Below are positions 1 through 9,785 of a DNA stretch of 51,346 nucleotides, piece after piece; within the stretch, counting starts at the first letter, position 1, and the number at the start of each line of letters is the position of its first letter. Origin of the DNA: Pseudomonas juntendi. Its GTDB lineage: Bacteria; Pseudomonadota; Gammaproteobacteria; Pseudomonadales; Pseudomonadaceae. Below the pieces are notes generated by a model. The model ran no database searches. It saw only the letters and a program-made list of their open reading frames with translations, and was not told where the DNA came from. The position numbers and the translations under genes are program-made. The stretch is taken from NCBI RefSeq assembly GCF_009932375.1, contig NZ_BLJG01000101.1:1-51346 (forward strand), written 5' to 3'.

Positions 1-120
1 ACAAGCGGCAAGAAAAAGCAGATCCGTGGGAGGCTTGCTTCTTCTTGCGACTTTCGACTTTCGACTTTCGACTTTCGACTTTCGACTTTCGACTTTCGAC
101 TTGCAGCTTGCAGCTAGCCC
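1..120. repeat. Heptamer tandem array downstream of pyrX
   Basis: Seven perfect copies of the 7-bp unit CGACTTT run from 48 to 96, followed by a variant CGACTTG (97-103) and then GCTTGCA-like units up to the pyrX stop. To the left, units in opposite orientation (AAGCGGC at 3-9, AAGAAAA at 10-16) are visible before the window edge, so the locus looks like an inverted pair of heptamer arrays. No gene is seen here. The array lies on the 3' side of the minus-strand pyr genes. The unit matches the family seen again near 6254, 15254, 27033 and 38424. Confidence 0.9.
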
Positions 121-1392
121 TCAGGCCTCGTGGCAAACGTGCCCATCGACCAAGGTATAACGTACTGCACCCGGCAGGCAGTGGCCGATGAACGGGCAGT
201 TCTCACCCCGCGACAGCCATTGCTCGCCGGCAACGGTCGAGGCTTGCGGGTCGAACAGCACCAGGTCGGCCGCGCCGCCTGCCTTCAGCTCACCCGCAGG
301 CAGGCGCAGGGCGGCAGCCGGGCCGCTACTCAGGCGGGCGAGCAGGGTGGGCAGGTCGAGCAGGCCGTCCTGCACCAGGGTCATGGCCAGCGGCAGCAGC
401 AACTCGACGCTGCTGATACCCGGTTCGGTAGCACCGAAAGGGGCCAGCTTGGCATCGCGTTCGTGCGGCTGGTGGTGGCTGGAAATCGCCTGGATCACGC
501 CAGACTTGACCGCTTCACGCAGGCCGTCACGGTCAGCAGCAGTACGCAGCGGTGGCTGCACGTGGTACAGGCTGGAAAACTCGCGCAGCGACTCGTCGGT
601 GAGAATCAGCTGGTACAGCGCCACGTCAGCGGTTACCGGCAGGCCAAGTGCCTGGGCCTGGGCGATCAGCCGCGCGCCACGGGCGCTGGTGATCTGGCTG
701 AAGTGCGCGCGCACGCCACTCTGCTCGACCAGCAGCAGGTTGCGCGCCAAGGCCACGGTTTCGGCACTTTCCGGAATGCCCGGCAAGCCAAGGAAGCTGG
801 CCATGGCGCCTTCGTGGGCCAGGCCGCCCTGGGCCAGGTCGCGGTCCTGGGAATGGAACACCACGGTCAGGTCGAAGGTGGCGGCATACTCCAGGGCGCG
901 GGCCAGGGTACGGTTGTTGGGGATTTCCTTCAGGCCGTTGCCGAATGCCACGCAACCGGTGTCACGCAGGGCCACCAGTTCCGCCAGTTGCTCGCCCTCC
1001 AGGCCCTTGGTCAGGGCGCCGATCGGGTAGACCTTGCTGTTGGCCGCTTCGCGGGCACGGTCGAGAATCAGCTCGGCCACGGCCGAGGTGTCCAGCACCG
1101 GCTTGGTTTGCGGTGGGCAGCACAGGCTGGTCACGCCGCCGGCCACGGCTGCGCGGGTTTCGCTGGCGATGTTGCCTTTGCGGCTAAAGCCCGGTTCGCG
1201 CAGGGACACGCCAAGGTCGACCAGGCCAGGCGCTGCAATCAGGCCTTGCGCCTGGATCGTGCGGCTGGCGCTGAAACCGGCCGGGGCGGCGCCGATGGCA
1301 GCAATGCGGCCACCGTCCAGGTGCAGGTCGGTGACCTGGTCCAGGCCGCTGTTGGGGTCGATGACCCGGGCGCCAAGAATGCTGATGGTCAC
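121..1392 (-). CDS. pyrX: Dihydroorotase-like protein PyrX (PyrC'), probably non-catalytic
   Basis: A 423-residue amidohydrolase-fold protein of the dihydroorotase family. The strand that normally carries the zinc-binding HxH motif (DxHxHxR in active enzymes) here reads [10 protein letters not shown] at residues 59-68, so both histidine ligands are missing. In pseudomonads this inactive homologue is known to be needed for assembly of the PyrB-PyrX aspartate transcarbamoylase complex; a separate active pyrC should exist elsewhere. The start is a GTG at 1392 that overlaps the pyrB stop by four bases (GTGA), so the two are translationally coupled. Family assignment is confident; the structural role is taken from knowledge of the family. 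Confidence 0.93.
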   Translation of the reverse strand: MTISILGARVIDPNSGLDQVTDLHLDGGRIAAIGAAPAGFSASRTIQAQGLIAAPGLVDLGVSLREPGFSRKGNIASETRAAVAGGVTSLCCPPQTKPVLDTSAVAELILDRAREAANSKVYPIGALTKGLEGEQLAELVALRDTGCVAFGNGLKEIPNNRTLARALEYAATFDLTVVFHSQDRDLAQGGLAHEGAMASFLGLPGIPESAETVALARNLLLVEQSGVRAHFSQITSARGARLIAQAQALGLPVTADVALYQLILTDESLREFSSLYHVQPPLRTAADRDGLREAVKSGVIQAISSHHQPHERDAKLAPFGATEPGISSVELLLPLAMTLVQDGLLDLPTLLARLSSGPAAALRLPAGELKAGGAADLVLFDPQASTVAGEQWLSRGENCPFIGHCLPGAVRYTLVDGHVCHEA

Positions 1393-2393
1393 TGGGCGTT
1401 CTCCTGGTCGAATTGACGTTGCGCGTTTTGCCCGCTCATGGCCATGGACAGCACTGCCATGCGTACGGCGATGCCGTAGGTAACCTGGTTGAGGATCACC
1501 GAATGCTTGCCGTCGGCCACCGCGGACTCAATCTCCACGCCCCGGTTGATCGGGCCTGGGTGCATGACGATGGCATCCGGCTTGGCCCCGGCCAGGCGGG
1601 CGGTGGTCAGGCCGAACAGGCGGTAGAACTCGCCTTCGCTGGGCAGCAGGCCACCGGCCATGCGCTCACGCTGCAGGCGCAGCATGATCACCACGTCGAC
1701 ATCCTTCAGGCCCTCGGCGAGGTCGGTGTAGACCTTCACGCCGTACTGCTCGATACCGACCGGGATCAGGGTTTTCGGCCCGATCACGCGAATGTCCGGG
1801 CAACCCAGGGCCTTGAGCGCCAGCATGTCGGAGCGGGCTACCCGCGAGTGCAAGATATCGCCGACGATCGCTACCGACAGGTTCTCGAAGCTGCCTTTGT
1901 GGCGACGGATGGTCAGCATGTCGAGCATGCCCTGGGTCGGGTGCGCATGGCGGCCGTCGCCACCGTTGATCACGGCAACGTGCGGGCACACGTGCTCGGC
2001 GATGAAGTGCGCAGCCCCCGAGTCGGAGTGGCGCACGACGAACATGTCGGCGGCCATGGCTTCGAGGTTGCGCAGGGTGTCGAACAAGGTCTCGCCCTTG
2101 CTGGTCGAGGACGTCGACACATTCAGGCTGATCACGTCGGCAGACAGGCGCTGGGCTGCCAGCTCGAAGGTGGTGCGGGTACGGGTCGAGTTCTCGAAGA
2201 ACACGTTGCACACGGTCTTGCCGCGCAGCAAAGGGACTTTTTTCACGGCCCGGGCACCGACTTCCAGGAAGGAGTCGGCGGTGTCGAGGATCTCGGTGAG
2301 CAGTTCGCGGGGCAAACCGTCAAGCGAGAGGAAGTGGCGCAGCTGGCCCTGGTCATTGAGCTGCAGCGGGCGCTTGGCGTCGATTGGCGTCAT
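1389..2393 (-). CDS. pyrB: Aspartate carbamoyltransferase catalytic subunit
   Basis: Catalyses condensation of carbamoyl phosphate and L-aspartate to carbamoyl aspartate, the committed step of de novo pyrimidine synthesis in the cytosol. The 334-residue protein carries the carbamoyl-phosphate loop STRTRTTFE and the [10 protein letters not shown] motif near the C-terminus. The N-terminal extension before the core is typical of the pseudomonad class A enzyme, which associates with the inactive dihydroorotase encoded immediately downstream. It follows pyrR by 12 bases on the same strand, so pyrR-pyrB-pyrX probably form one operon. Confidence 0.97.
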   Translation of the reverse strand: MTPIDAKRPLQLNDQGQLRHFLSLDGLPRELLTEILDTADSFLEVGARAVKKVPLLRGKTVCNVFFENSTRTRTTFELAAQRLSADVISLNVSTSSTSKGETLFDTLRNLEAMAADMFVVRHSDSGAAHFIAEHVCPHVAVINGGDGRHAHPTQGMLDMLTIRRHKGSFENLSVAIVGDILHSRVARSDMLALKALGCPDIRVIGPKTLIPVGIEQYGVKVYTDLAEGLKDVDVVIMLRLQRERMAGGLLPSEGEFYRLFGLTTARLAGAKPDAIVMHPGPINRGVEIESAVADGKHSVILNQVTYGIAVRMAVLSMAMSGQNAQRQFDQENAQ

Positions 2394-2405
2394 CGCGGGG
2401 GACTC

Positions 2406-2924
2406 TTAAAGGGCGGAAGCGGAGGCGAGGTCCTGGCGCTCGAGGGCGAGCGGTGCGGGTCCGGTCAATTTTACCCGTTCATCGGGGGCCAGCGACAGGG
2501 TGGTGCCGACCACATTCGGGCGGATTGGCAGTTCGCCGGCATCCAGGTCCACCAGGCAGACCAGGGTGACGCTGGCCGGGCGGCCATAATCGAACAGTTC
2601 GTTGAGCGCCGCGCGGATGGTGCGGCCGCTCATCAGCACGTCATCCACCAACACCAGGTGCTGACCTTCGACTTCGAACGGCAGCTCGGACGGGCGTACC
2701 TGCGGGTGCAGGCCATTCTGGCTGAAGTCATCGCGGTAGAACGAGACGTCCAGGGTACCCATGGCACTCTCGTCGCCCATGGCCTCCTGCAGGGCCTGGG
2801 CAACCCAGACACCACCTGTACGAATACCGATGTAACGCGGCTCGCTGATGCTGCGGCGGGCCAGGTGGGCGCGAAGGTCGACAGCCATCTGCCGGACCAG
2901 CTCGGCGGGGTTGGGTAGGCTCAT
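2406..2924 (-). CDS. pyrR: Bifunctional pyrimidine regulator / uracil phosphoribosyltransferase PyrR
   Basis: A 172-residue PRTase-fold protein with the PRPP-binding signature [13 protein letters not shown]. PyrR-family proteins bind UMP/UTP and regulate pyr gene expression, and many also convert uracil and PRPP to UMP. The start at 2924 (MSLPNPAEL) was chosen because it gives normal family length and is preceded by a GAGG-type ribosome site; a longer in-frame extension to 3065 overlaps ruvX and has no homology. First gene of the pyrR-pyrB-pyrX group, 49 bases after ruvX. Whether it acts as an RNA-binding attenuation protein in this organism is not visible here. Confidence 0.95.
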   Translation of the reverse strand: MSLPNPAELVRQMAVDLRAHLARRSISEPRYIGIRTGGVWVAQALQEAMGDESAMGTLDVSFYRDDFSQNGLHPQVRPSELPFEVEGQHLVLVDDVLMSGRTIRAALNELFDYGRPASVTLVCLVDLDAGELPIRPNVVGTTLSLAPDERVKLTGPAPLALERQDLASASAL

Positions 2925-2973
2925 TGCGGGCTCCTCGGAAGGGTGCGCCGGGCATGGCCGGCGGCAAAGATGA

Positions 2974-3399
2974 TCAGGTATTGGCCTCCAGCCAGCCTTG
3001 CAGCAACAGGGCCGCGGCGATGGCATCGACCGGGTTGTCGCGGTAGCTGCCGCGCTGGCCGCCACGGGCCATGCGCTCGCCTTTGGCCTCGAAAGTGGTC
3101 AGGCGCTCGTCGTGGGTGTGCACGGGCAGGTTGAAGCGGCCATTGAGGCGGCGGGCAAATTTTTCGGCGCGGGCGCTCATTTCGCTGGGCGTACCGTCCA
3201 TGTTCAGCGGCAGGCCAACGACGATGGCGTCCGGCTTCCATTCACCGATCAGCTTTTCCACCTGGGCCCAGTCCGGCACGCCGTTCTGCGCCTTCAGCGT
3301 GCACAGCTCACGTGCCTGGCCGGTGATGACCTGGCCGACGGCCACACCGATCTGTTTGCTGCCATAGTCGAAACCCAGCAGCAGGCGTAGTTCGGCCAT
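2974..3399 (-). CDS. ruvX: Putative pre-16S rRNA nuclease / Holliday junction resolvase-like RuvX (YqgF)
   Basis: A 141-residue RNase H-fold protein with the N-terminal [14 protein letters not shown] motif supplying the first catalytic aspartate and a C-terminal [12 protein letters not shown] segment with the last acidic residue. YqgF/RuvX proteins are linked to 16S rRNA 5' end maturation and were first proposed as Holliday junction resolvases. Its start codon overlaps the algH stop (TGATG), a conserved algH-ruvX pairing in gamma-proteobacteria. Cytosolic. Confidence 0.95.
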   Translation of the reverse strand: MAELRLLLGFDYGSKQIGVAVGQVITGQARELCTLKAQNGVPDWAQVEKLIGEWKPDAIVVGLPLNMDGTPSEMSARAEKFARRLNGRFNLPVHTHDERLTTFEAKGERMARGGQRGSYRDNPVDAIAAALLLQGWLEANT

Positions 3400-3968
3400 C
3401 AGGCGTGGCCCGCCTGGCTGGTCAGCAGGTGCAGGTTGATGCCCAGGCTGGCGGCGGCGGCCTCCAGGCGCAGGTCACTGGCCATTTCAAAGATGATTTG
3501 CGGGTCGAACGGGCAGTTGAGCCAGGCATTGTCGGCCAGCTCCGCTTCCAGCTGGCCGGCTTCCCAGCCGGCATAGCCGAGCGTGATCAGGCTTTGCTTG
3601 GGGCCGACCCCGGCGGCAATGGCCAGCAGGATGTCTTGCGACGTGCTCAGCGTCAGCCCTTCCAGCGCCACGCTCGCCTGGAAGCTGCACTCGCTGCTGT
3701 GCAGCACGAAACCACGGTCGGTCTGCACCGGGCCGCCCTGGTAGATCGGCACCTGCAAGGTGCTGTCCGGCGGCGTTTCGTCCGGGCGCAATTGCTCGAG
3801 AATATCGGCCAGGCTCAGTTCCTGCGGCCGATTCACCACCAGGCCCATGGCGCCATGGGCGTTGTGCTCGACAATGTACGTGAGGGTCTGGGCGAAGTTC
3901 GGATCGGCCATGTGCGGCATGGCGATCAGGAACTGATGCTTGAGGTAGCTCGGCGTGAGGGTTTTCAT
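3399..3968 (-). CDS. algH: YqgE/AlgH family protein
   Basis: A 189-residue protein of the conserved AlgH/UPF0301 family: starts MKTLTPSYLKHQFLIAMPHM and contains GAMGLVVNRPQ and YQGGPVQTDRGFVLH, all typical of the family. AlgH was described in P. aeruginosa as affecting alginate gene expression, but its molecular activity is not established. Start 3968 gives the family length; upstream in-frame codons are low-complexity and were rejected. Translationally coupled to ruvX. The 138 bases between this gene and the tonB stop contain nothing recognisable beyond G/T-rich sequence. Confidence 0.94.
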   Translation of the reverse strand: MKTLTPSYLKHQFLIAMPHMADPNFAQTLTYIVEHNAHGAMGLVVNRPQELSLADILEQLRPDETPPDSTLQVPIYQGGPVQTDRGFVLHSSECSFQASVALEGLTLSTSQDILLAIAAGVGPKQSLITLGYAGWEAGQLEAELADNAWLNCPFDPQIIFEMASDLRLEAAAASLGINLHLLTSQAGHA

Positions 3969-4106
3969 GGGGTAGTAGTGTGGCGCCAGGTGGCGGGGCT
4001 GACAAGGTCCGCTTTGTGTCGTTTGGTTGGTCAGTGTCTTGAGGGTTTTGTTGGTTGTGAGATCGAGCGCCGCCGCATATCGCAAGCCCTAAACCCAAGG
4101 CATAAC

Positions 4107-5012
4107 TCAGTTACTGGACAAACGGTCCCCACGGGCAAAGCGCCAGGTGCGGATGATCTCCAGGCGATCGAATTCGGCCAGGTCCCCGGTAAACGGTGCG
4201 AACGGCGCCGCCAGCCGCACGATACGCTGCGCTGCCTGGTCCAGCACCGGCTGCCCGGACGACTCCAGTACCAGCACTTCGTACAGCGAGCCGTCGCGGT
4301 TGATCGAGACCATCATGCGCAGGTTGCCGTAGATCTGCTGCCGGCGCGCCTCGTCGGGGTAGTTGAGGTTGCCCACCCGCTCGACTTTCTTACGCCACTC
4401 TTCCTTGTACCAGGCGCCCTTGTCGCGCATGGTCGAGGCAGCGTTCAGGCGGTGGATGCGCGGGCGCTTGGCGTACAGTTGCTGTTCGTTGGACAGCTCT
4501 GCCTCCAGGCTGGCGATCTGGCTGGACAGCTGCGAGCTGTCGAAGTCCGGGGCGGGCGCGGCTGGCTTGGGTTGCGCCTTGCTGGGCTTGGGCTTGGGCT
4601 CGACCTTGTGCGCCTTGGGCGCGGTGGTCACCACCGCTGACTTCTGCGGGGTTGGTGGCGGCACTACTTCCGGCTTGGCTGCCGGCGGGGGGGTGATCTT
4701 GTTGATCTTGCTGTCCTGGAACGGCGCCACTTCGGTGGTCTTGGGCACCGCCTTCTTGTCCAGGGTGCCGCTGCCTTGCTGGTTGTCCTGGGCCTGAAAA
4801 TCAGCTTTCTCCGGCGGTTTTTCGCTTTTGAAGGTGGCCAGGGTAATGTCCATGGTATGGCGGATTTCGGCAGGCTTGACCACGGTGAAACCGACGCCGA
4901 GGATCAGCGCCAGGTGCACCAGCGCAGCCAGGAACAGCGTGAAACCGAGCCGGTCCACTGGGCGAACGCGTGGGGGCAGCAGGTCGGAAGGGATGTCAGC
5001 GGGCAGCGTCAT
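4107..5012 (-). CDS. tonB: TonB-family energy transducer
   Basis: A 301-residue inner-membrane protein: cytoplasmic N-terminus, one transmembrane segment at about residues 22-45, a Pro/Lys/Ala-rich periplasmic linker (about 60-165), a short helical stretch, and a C-terminal TonB domain with the NLNYPDEARRQQIYG and LVLESSGQPVLDQAAQR segments. It would couple proton-motive force through ExbB/ExbD to outer-membrane transporters. No exbB/exbD is adjacent, as in the solitary TonB located next to gshB in other pseudomonads. Start at 5012 (MTLPADIPSD) is preferred over an upstream codon at 5054, as it gives the usual short N-tail before the membrane segment. Confidence 0.92.
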   Translation of the reverse strand: MTLPADIPSDLLPPRVRPVDRLGFTLFLAALVHLALILGVGFTVVKPAEIRHTMDITLATFKSEKPPEKADFQAQDNQQGSGTLDKKAVPKTTEVAPFQDSKINKITPPPAAKPEVVPPPTPQKSAVVTTAPKAHKVEPKPKPSKAQPKPAAPAPDFDSSQLSSQIASLEAELSNEQQLYAKRPRIHRLNAASTMRDKGAWYKEEWRKKVERVGNLNYPDEARRQQIYGNLRMMVSINRDGSLYEVLVLESSGQPVLDQAAQRIVRLAAPFAPFTGDLAEFDRLEIIRTWRFARGDRLSSN

Positions 5013-5103
5013 CGGGTATCCAGCAACCGCAGGGCGGGGCAGCAGGCCAGGCAAATGGGACCCGCATCATACCCCACTCCGGGTGAATGCCGTGCGTCGG
5101 CGG

Positions 5104-6057
5104 TCAGCGCGCCTGCAACTGGCGATCAATGGCATCCATCAGCTTGCCGCCGATATCGGTGTTGTAGGCGTTGTCGATTTCGCGAATGCAGGTCGGGCTG
5201 GTGACGTTGATCTCGGTGAGGTAATCGCCGATCACGTCGAGGCCCACGAACAGCAGGCCTTTCTCGCGCAGGGTTGGCCCCACCTGGGCGGCAATCCAGC
5301 GGTCCCGGTCGCTCAGCGGGCGCGCCTCGCCGCGGCCACCGGCAGCCAGGTTGCCACGGGTTTCGCCGCTGGCCGGAATGCGCGCCAGGCAGTAGTCGAC
5401 CGGCTCGCCGTCGATCATCAGGATGCGCTTGTCGCCGTCCTTGATCGCCGGCAGGTAGGCCTGTGCCATGATCTGCTGGGCACCCAGCGCGGTCAGGGTT
5501 TCGAGGATCACCGACAGGTTCGGGTCGCCCACCCGGTGGCGGAAGATCGACGTGCCGCCCATGCCATCCAGCGGTTTGAGGATCACGTCACCATGCTTGG
5601 CGGCAAACTCGCGGATGATGTCCGGGCGGCGGCTGACCAGCGTCGGTGGCGTGCACTGCGGGAACAGCGTGGCGAACAGTTTTTCGTTGCAGTCACGCAG
5701 GCTTTGCGGGCGGTTGACCACCAGCACGCCATCGTTCTCGGCTTGCTCCAGCAGGTAGGTGCTGTAGACGAACTCCATGTCGAACGGCGGGTCCTTGCGC
5801 ATCAGGATCACGTCCAGCTCGGCCAGGGTGCTGTCCTGTTCTTCGCCCAGCTCGAACCAGCGGGCCGGGTCGGCGAAAACGTTCAGCGGGCGCATGCGCG
5901 CACGGGCTTTGCCTTCGCCCTGGTACAGGTCGCGCTGCTCCATGTAGAACAGGCTCCAGCCGCGTGCCTGGGCGGCCAGCAGCATGGCCAGCGAGCTGTC
6001 CTTTTTGTAGGAGATGGACGCGATCGGGTCCATGACAATGCCGAGGCGAACGCTCAT
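5104..6057 (-). CDS. gshB: Glutathione synthetase
   Basis: A 317-residue ATP-grasp enzyme joining gamma-glutamylcysteine and glycine to make glutathione in the cytosol. Recognisable blocks are the N-terminal LGIVMDPIASISYKKDSSLA, the LMRKDPPFD loop, the glycine-rich KPLDGMGGTSIFR loop and the NVTSPTCIREI substrate/Mg segment near the end. Length and start (MSVRLG at 6057) fit the family. It reads away from pilG across a 242-bp divergent region and lies 91 bases upstream of tonB. Confidence 0.97.
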   Translation of the reverse strand: MSVRLGIVMDPIASISYKKDSSLAMLLAAQARGWSLFYMEQRDLYQGEGKARARMRPLNVFADPARWFELGEEQDSTLAELDVILMRKDPPFDMEFVYSTYLLEQAENDGVLVVNRPQSLRDCNEKLFATLFPQCTPPTLVSRRPDIIREFAAKHGDVILKPLDGMGGTSIFRHRVGDPNLSVILETLTALGAQQIMAQAYLPAIKDGDKRILMIDGEPVDYCLARIPASGETRGNLAAGGRGEARPLSDRDRWIAAQVGPTLREKGLLFVGLDVIGDYLTEINVTSPTCIREIDNAYNTDIGGKLMDAIDRQLQAR

Positions 6058-6191
6058 GGGGTGGTTCCTCTTGGCGGCGCGTTGCCGCGATGGGTCGAAA
6101 GAAAAGTGGCTCAGGGTGGCGCTGTGAACGCCGCTGGTCAAGGGGCGGCGCAGATGGAACGGCCACCCGGAGTGTGTTAAAAATGCAGCTG

Positions 6192-6281
6192 CAAGCCCTT
6201 GGCTCCAAGCCTCAAGAGCAAAGCAGCCGCGTGCCGGCTGGGCTTTTGTTGTAACTTGCCGCTTGCAACTTGCAGCTCAAT
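6192..6281. repeat. Inverted pair of degenerate heptamer arrays, gshB-pilG intergenic
   Basis: Left arm on the plus strand reads 7-bp units CAAGCCC, TTGGCTC, CAAGCCT, CAAGAGC (6192-6219). The right arm reads ACTTGCC, GCTTGCA, ACTTGCA, GCTCAAT (6254-6281), the reverse-complement register. Between them is a small hairpin AGCCG/CGGCT at 6225-6239. It occupies most of the 242-bp divergent region before pilG, so any pilG promoter must lie in or beside it. No function is known to me. Confidence 0.7.
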
Positions 6282-6299
6282 TCCCACGGGTAGGCGTCT

Positions 6300-6701
6300 A
6301 TGGAACAACCCCTGAAGGTGATGGTGATCGACGACTCGCGCACGATCCGCCGCACTGCGCAGATGTTGCTCGGTGAAGCCGGCTGCGAGGTGATCACCGC
6401 CAGCGATGGCTTCGATGCCCTGGCCAAGATCGTCGATCACCGCCCCGGCATCATCTTCGTCGACGTGTTGATGCCGCGCCTGGACGGCTACCAGACCTGC
6501 GCCATCATCAAGCACAACAGCGCCTTCAAGGACACCCCGGTGATCCTGCTGTCGTCGCGCGACGGGCTGTTCGACAAGGCCCGCGGCCGGGTAGTCGGCT
6601 CTGATCAGTTTCTGACCAAGCCGTTCAGCAAGGAAGAACTGCTCGACGCAATCCGTGCCCATGTGCCCGGGTTTGCGGCACCTGAACCACAAGCACCCTG
6701 A
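6300..6701 (+). CDS. pilG: Type IV pilus response regulator PilG
   Basis: A 133-residue stand-alone CheY-like receiver. Acidic pair in VMVIDDSRT, phospho-acceptor Asp in IIFVDVLMPRLDGY, and conserved Lys in QFLTKPFSKEE are all present. In P. aeruginosa PilG is phosphorylated by ChpA and promotes pilus extension and cAMP signalling. First gene of the pilG-pilH-pilI-pilJ-chpA-chpC cluster. It starts immediately after the heptamer locus with no clear sigma70 or sigma54 promoter visible. Confidence 0.95.
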   Translation: MEQPLKVMVIDDSRTIRRTAQMLLGEAGCEVITASDGFDALAKIVDHRPGIIFVDVLMPRLDGYQTCAIIKHNSAFKDTPVILLSSRDGLFDKARGRVVGSDQFLTKPFSKEELLDAIRAHVPGFAAPEPQAP

Positions 6702-6748
6702 CCGCGCCCCGCCATGGCACGGTTCTACTTTCCTGATGGGGTAACAGC

Positions 6749-7114
6749 ATGGCCCGAGTTCTGATTGTCGACGACTCGCCGACAGAGATGACGAGTTTGA
6801 CCCAGTTTCTTGAAAAGAATGGCCACGAGGTGCTCAAGGCCAACAACGGTGCCGACGGCGTGGCCCTGGCCCGGCAGGAAAAGCCGGACGCCGTGCTGAT
6901 GGACATCGTCATGCCGGGCATGAACGGCTTCCAGGCCACCCGCCAGCTCAGCAAAGACCCGGAAACCAGTGCCATTCCGGTGATCGTGGTCACCACCAAG
7001 GACCAGGAGACCGACCGCATCTGGGCCACCCGCCAGGGCGCCCGCGACTTCCTCACCAAACCGGTGGGCGAAGAGGCGCTGATCGCCAAGCTCAAAGAAG
7101 TGCTGGGGGCTTGA
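6749..7114 (+). CDS. pilH: Type IV pilus response regulator PilH
   Basis: A 121-residue receiver domain protein: LIVDDSPTEM acidic pocket, Asp in AVLMDIVMPGMNGF, Lys in DFLTKPVGEEA. In the Chp system PilH is the second receiver, thought to act as phosphate sink or as retraction regulator. It lies 47 bases after pilG and its stop overlaps the TTG start of pilI, indicating coupled translation. Confidence 0.95.
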   Translation: MARVLIVDDSPTEMTSLTQFLEKNGHEVLKANNGADGVALARQEKPDAVLMDIVMPGMNGFQATRQLSKDPETSAIPVIVVTTKDQETDRIWATRQGARDFLTKPVGEEALIAKLKEVLGA

Positions 7115-7665
7115 CCACCCGCCCGCAGGGCGCGTCACTGACCGCCTTCGAGTTGTTGCTGGACATCGACCGGCGCTGCCGTTTGCTGGTCGCTGACCAG
7201 CCGCCGCAAGACAACCGCCTGCAAGAGTGGAGTGGCATTGGTTTTCGCACCGCCGGGCAATGGTTCGTCGCGCCCATGGGCGAGGTGGCCGAGGTGCTGC
7301 GCGAGCCCCGTAGCAGCCGGGTACCGGGGGTGCAGCCATGGGTCTGCGGCGTGGCCAACCTGCGTGGCCGGTTGTTGCCGGTAATGGACCTGAGCAGCTT
7401 CTTTGGCCTGGGCCACGCCGCCCCGGGCAAGCAGCGCCGGGTGCTGGTGGTGGACCACGACGACCTGTTCGTCGGCCTGCTGGTGGACGAAGTGCTCGGT
7501 TTGCAGCACTTTACCCTCGACAGCCTGCAACTGTCCCCGCCACAGCCGCTGATTCGGGCCGCTGCGCGCTTTGTGCAAGGGCACTTCCCGCGTGAACGCA
7601 ATTGGGCGATCTTCAGCCCCTTCGCCCTGGCCCAGGCGCCGGGCTTTCTCGATGTGGCGCTATAG
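7111..7665 (+). CDS. pilI: Type IV pilus CheW-like adaptor PilI
   Basis: A 184-residue CheW-domain protein expected to link the receptor PilJ to the kinase ChpA. The typical core [18 protein letters not shown] and the [20 protein letters not shown] strand pair are present. The start is an unusual TTG at 7111 overlapping the pilH stop as TTGA; no ATG or GTG in frame gives a complete N-terminus. Confidence 0.92.
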   Translation: MTTRPQGASLTAFELLLDIDRRCRLLVADQPPQDNRLQEWSGIGFRTAGQWFVAPMGEVAEVLREPRSSRVPGVQPWVCGVANLRGRLLPVMDLSSFFGLGHAAPGKQRRVLVVDHDDLFVGLLVDEVLGLQHFTLDSLQLSPPQPLIRAAARFVQGHFPRERNWAIFSPFALAQAPGFLDVAL

Positions 7666-7676
7666 GACCTGCGAAC

Positions 7677-9737
7677 GTGAACACACCCGCCGCCCCCGTC
7701 ACGGCCACCACCGTGACCCCGCGTACCCGCAGCATCGCGCAGATCACCGTGCTGTTCCTGATCCTGATCCTGTCGATCATCCTGCTGTTCGCCAATTTCG
7801 CTTACCTGAATACCCAGTCCAACTACGACAAGCAGTACATCGGCCATGCCGGCGAGTTGCGCGTGCTGTCGCAGCGCATCGCCAAGAACGCCACCGAAGC
7901 CGCTGCAGGCAAGGCGTTGGCGTTCAAGTTGCTGTCGGATGCGCGCAACGATTTCGAGCGGCGCTGGGGCTACCTGCGCCAAGGTGACAAGGCCACCGGC
8001 CTGCCGCCGGCGCCGCCCGCCGTGCGTGATGAAATGGAAGCGGTGCGGCGTGACTGGGAAAACCTGCGCAAGAACACCGATACCATCCTGGCCACTGAAC
8101 AGACGGTGCTGTCGCTGCACCAGGTGGCGGCGACACTGGCCGAAACCGTGCCGCAACTGCAGGTGGAGTACGAAAAGGTCGTCGAGATCCTGCTGCAGAG
8201 CGGCGCCCCGGCCAACCAGGTGGCGGTGGCCCAGCGCCAATTGTTGCTGGCCGAGCGGATCCTCGGCTCGGTCAACACCGTGCTGGCCGGTGATGACGCG
8301 GCAGCCCAGGCGGCCGATGCGTTCGGGCGTGATGCCGGGCGTTTCGGCCAGGTGCTGCAAGGGATGCTCAACGGCGATGCGGGCATCCAGGTAACCCGAG
8401 TTGCAGATGCCGACGCCCGTGCCCGGTTGGCCGAAATTGCCGAGCTGTTCCAGTTCGTTGCCGGTTCGGTGGACGAAATTCTCGAAACCTCCCCAGAGCT
8501 GTTCCGGGTGCGCGAGGCGGCGGGCAATATCTTCAGCTTGTCGCAAACCCTGCTCGACGAGGCCTCGCACCTGGCCAACGGTTTTGAAAACCTGGCCGGC
8601 GGGCGCACCCTCGATACCGTGGGTGGCTACGCCCTGGGCCTGCTGGCCCTGGCTTCGATCATCCTCATCGGCCTGGTGATGGTGCGTACCACCAACCGCC
8701 AGCTGCGCGAGACGGCAGAAAAGAACGAACGCAACCAACAGGCAATCATGCGCCTGCTCGATGAAATCGAAGAGCTGGCCGATGGCGACCTGACGGTGAC
8801 GGTTTCGGTCACCGAAGACTTTACCGGCGCCATTGCCGACTCGATCAACTATTCGGTCGACCAGCTGCGTGACCTGGTCGCTACCATCAACCACAGTGCG
8901 GTGCAGGTTGCCGCCGCCGTGCAGGATACGCAGAACACCGCGCGGCAGCTGGCCAAGGCCTCCGAGCAGCAGGCTGAGCAGATCAGCGAGGCGTCCGAGG
9001 CGGTGGGCGACATGGTCGAGTCGATCGACCGGGTTTCCGCACATGCCTATGAATCTGCCAAGGTTGCCGAGCGCTCGGTGGCCATCGCCAACAAGGGCAA
9101 CGAGGTGGTGCACAACACCATCAACGGCATGGACAACATTCGCGAGCAGATCCAGGACACCGCCAAGCGCATCAAGCGGCTGGGCGAGTCGTCCCAGGAA
9201 ATCGGCGATATCGTCAGCCTGATCGACGATATCGCCGACCAGACCAATATCCTTGCCCTGAATGCGGCGATCCAGGCCTCGCTGGCGGGCGAAGCCGGGC
9301 GCGGCTTTGCCGTGGTCGCCGACGAAGTGCAGCGCCTGGCCGAGCGCTCGTCGTCGGCCACCCGCCAGATCGAGGCGTTGGTGCGCACCATCCAGGCCGA
9401 CACCAACGAAGCCGTCATATCCATGGAGCAAACTACCGCCGAGGTGGTGCGCGGTGCCCGCCTGGCCCAGGATGCCGGGGTGGCGCTGGCCGAGATCGAA
9501 GGGGTGTCGCAGAACCTTGCCGACCTTATCCACAGCATTTCCGATGCTGCGCAGTTGCAGACCTCTTCGGCCGGGCAGATTTCCCACACCATGGCGGTGA
9601 TCCAGCAGATCACTGCGCAGACTTCCGCCGGTTCTGGTGCGACCGCCGACAGTATTCGCCACCTGGCGCGCATGGCCAGCGAGATGCGCCGTTCGGTATC
9701 TGGCTTCACCTTGCCACCACCTGCCGAGCCCAAGTGA
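7677..9737 (+). CDS. pilJ: Type IV pilus methyl-accepting chemoreceptor PilJ
   Basis: A 686-residue inner-membrane receptor. First transmembrane helix around residues 24-44 ([20 protein letters not shown]), a large periplasmic region of PilJ-type helical domains, second helix around 313-335, a HAMP segment, and a long cytoplasmic coiled coil with the signalling tip [20 protein letters not shown]. Note [10 protein letters not shown], where most receptors have ARAGE. GTG at 7677 is used as start since it follows pilI by 11 bases and gives the expected length (about 680 in P. aeruginosa). It signals through PilI and ChpA. No methyltransferase or methylesterase is encoded nearby. Confidence 0.95.
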   Translation: MNTPAAPVTATTVTPRTRSIAQITVLFLILILSIILLFANFAYLNTQSNYDKQYIGHAGELRVLSQRIAKNATEAAAGKALAFKLLSDARNDFERRWGYLRQGDKATGLPPAPPAVRDEMEAVRRDWENLRKNTDTILATEQTVLSLHQVAATLAETVPQLQVEYEKVVEILLQSGAPANQVAVAQRQLLLAERILGSVNTVLAGDDAAAQAADAFGRDAGRFGQVLQGMLNGDAGIQVTRVADADARARLAEIAELFQFVAGSVDEILETSPELFRVREAAGNIFSLSQTLLDEASHLANGFENLAGGRTLDTVGGYALGLLALASIILIGLVMVRTTNRQLRETAEKNERNQQAIMRLLDEIEELADGDLTVTVSVTEDFTGAIADSINYSVDQLRDLVATINHSAVQVAAAVQDTQNTARQLAKASEQQAEQISEASEAVGDMVESIDRVSAHAYESAKVAERSVAIANKGNEVVHNTINGMDNIREQIQDTAKRIKRLGESSQEIGDIVSLIDDIADQTNILALNAAIQASLAGEAGRGFAVVADEVQRLAERSSSATRQIEALVRTIQADTNEAVISMEQTTAEVVRGARLAQDAGVALAEIEGVSQNLADLIHSISDAAQLQTSSAGQISHTMAVIQQITAQTSAGSGATADSIRHLARMASEMRRSVSGFTLPPPAEPK

Positions 9738-9785
9738 ACCGGCCTTGCGATGAGCCGTACTGATATGCCGCGCTGAGGAGTGCCC

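Noticed and set aside
7092..9662. Long minus-strand open frame (856 codons) opposite pilJ
   Set aside because: Composition is that of a complementary-strand shadow in high-GC DNA, with no recognisable domains; pilJ on the plus strand is unambiguous.
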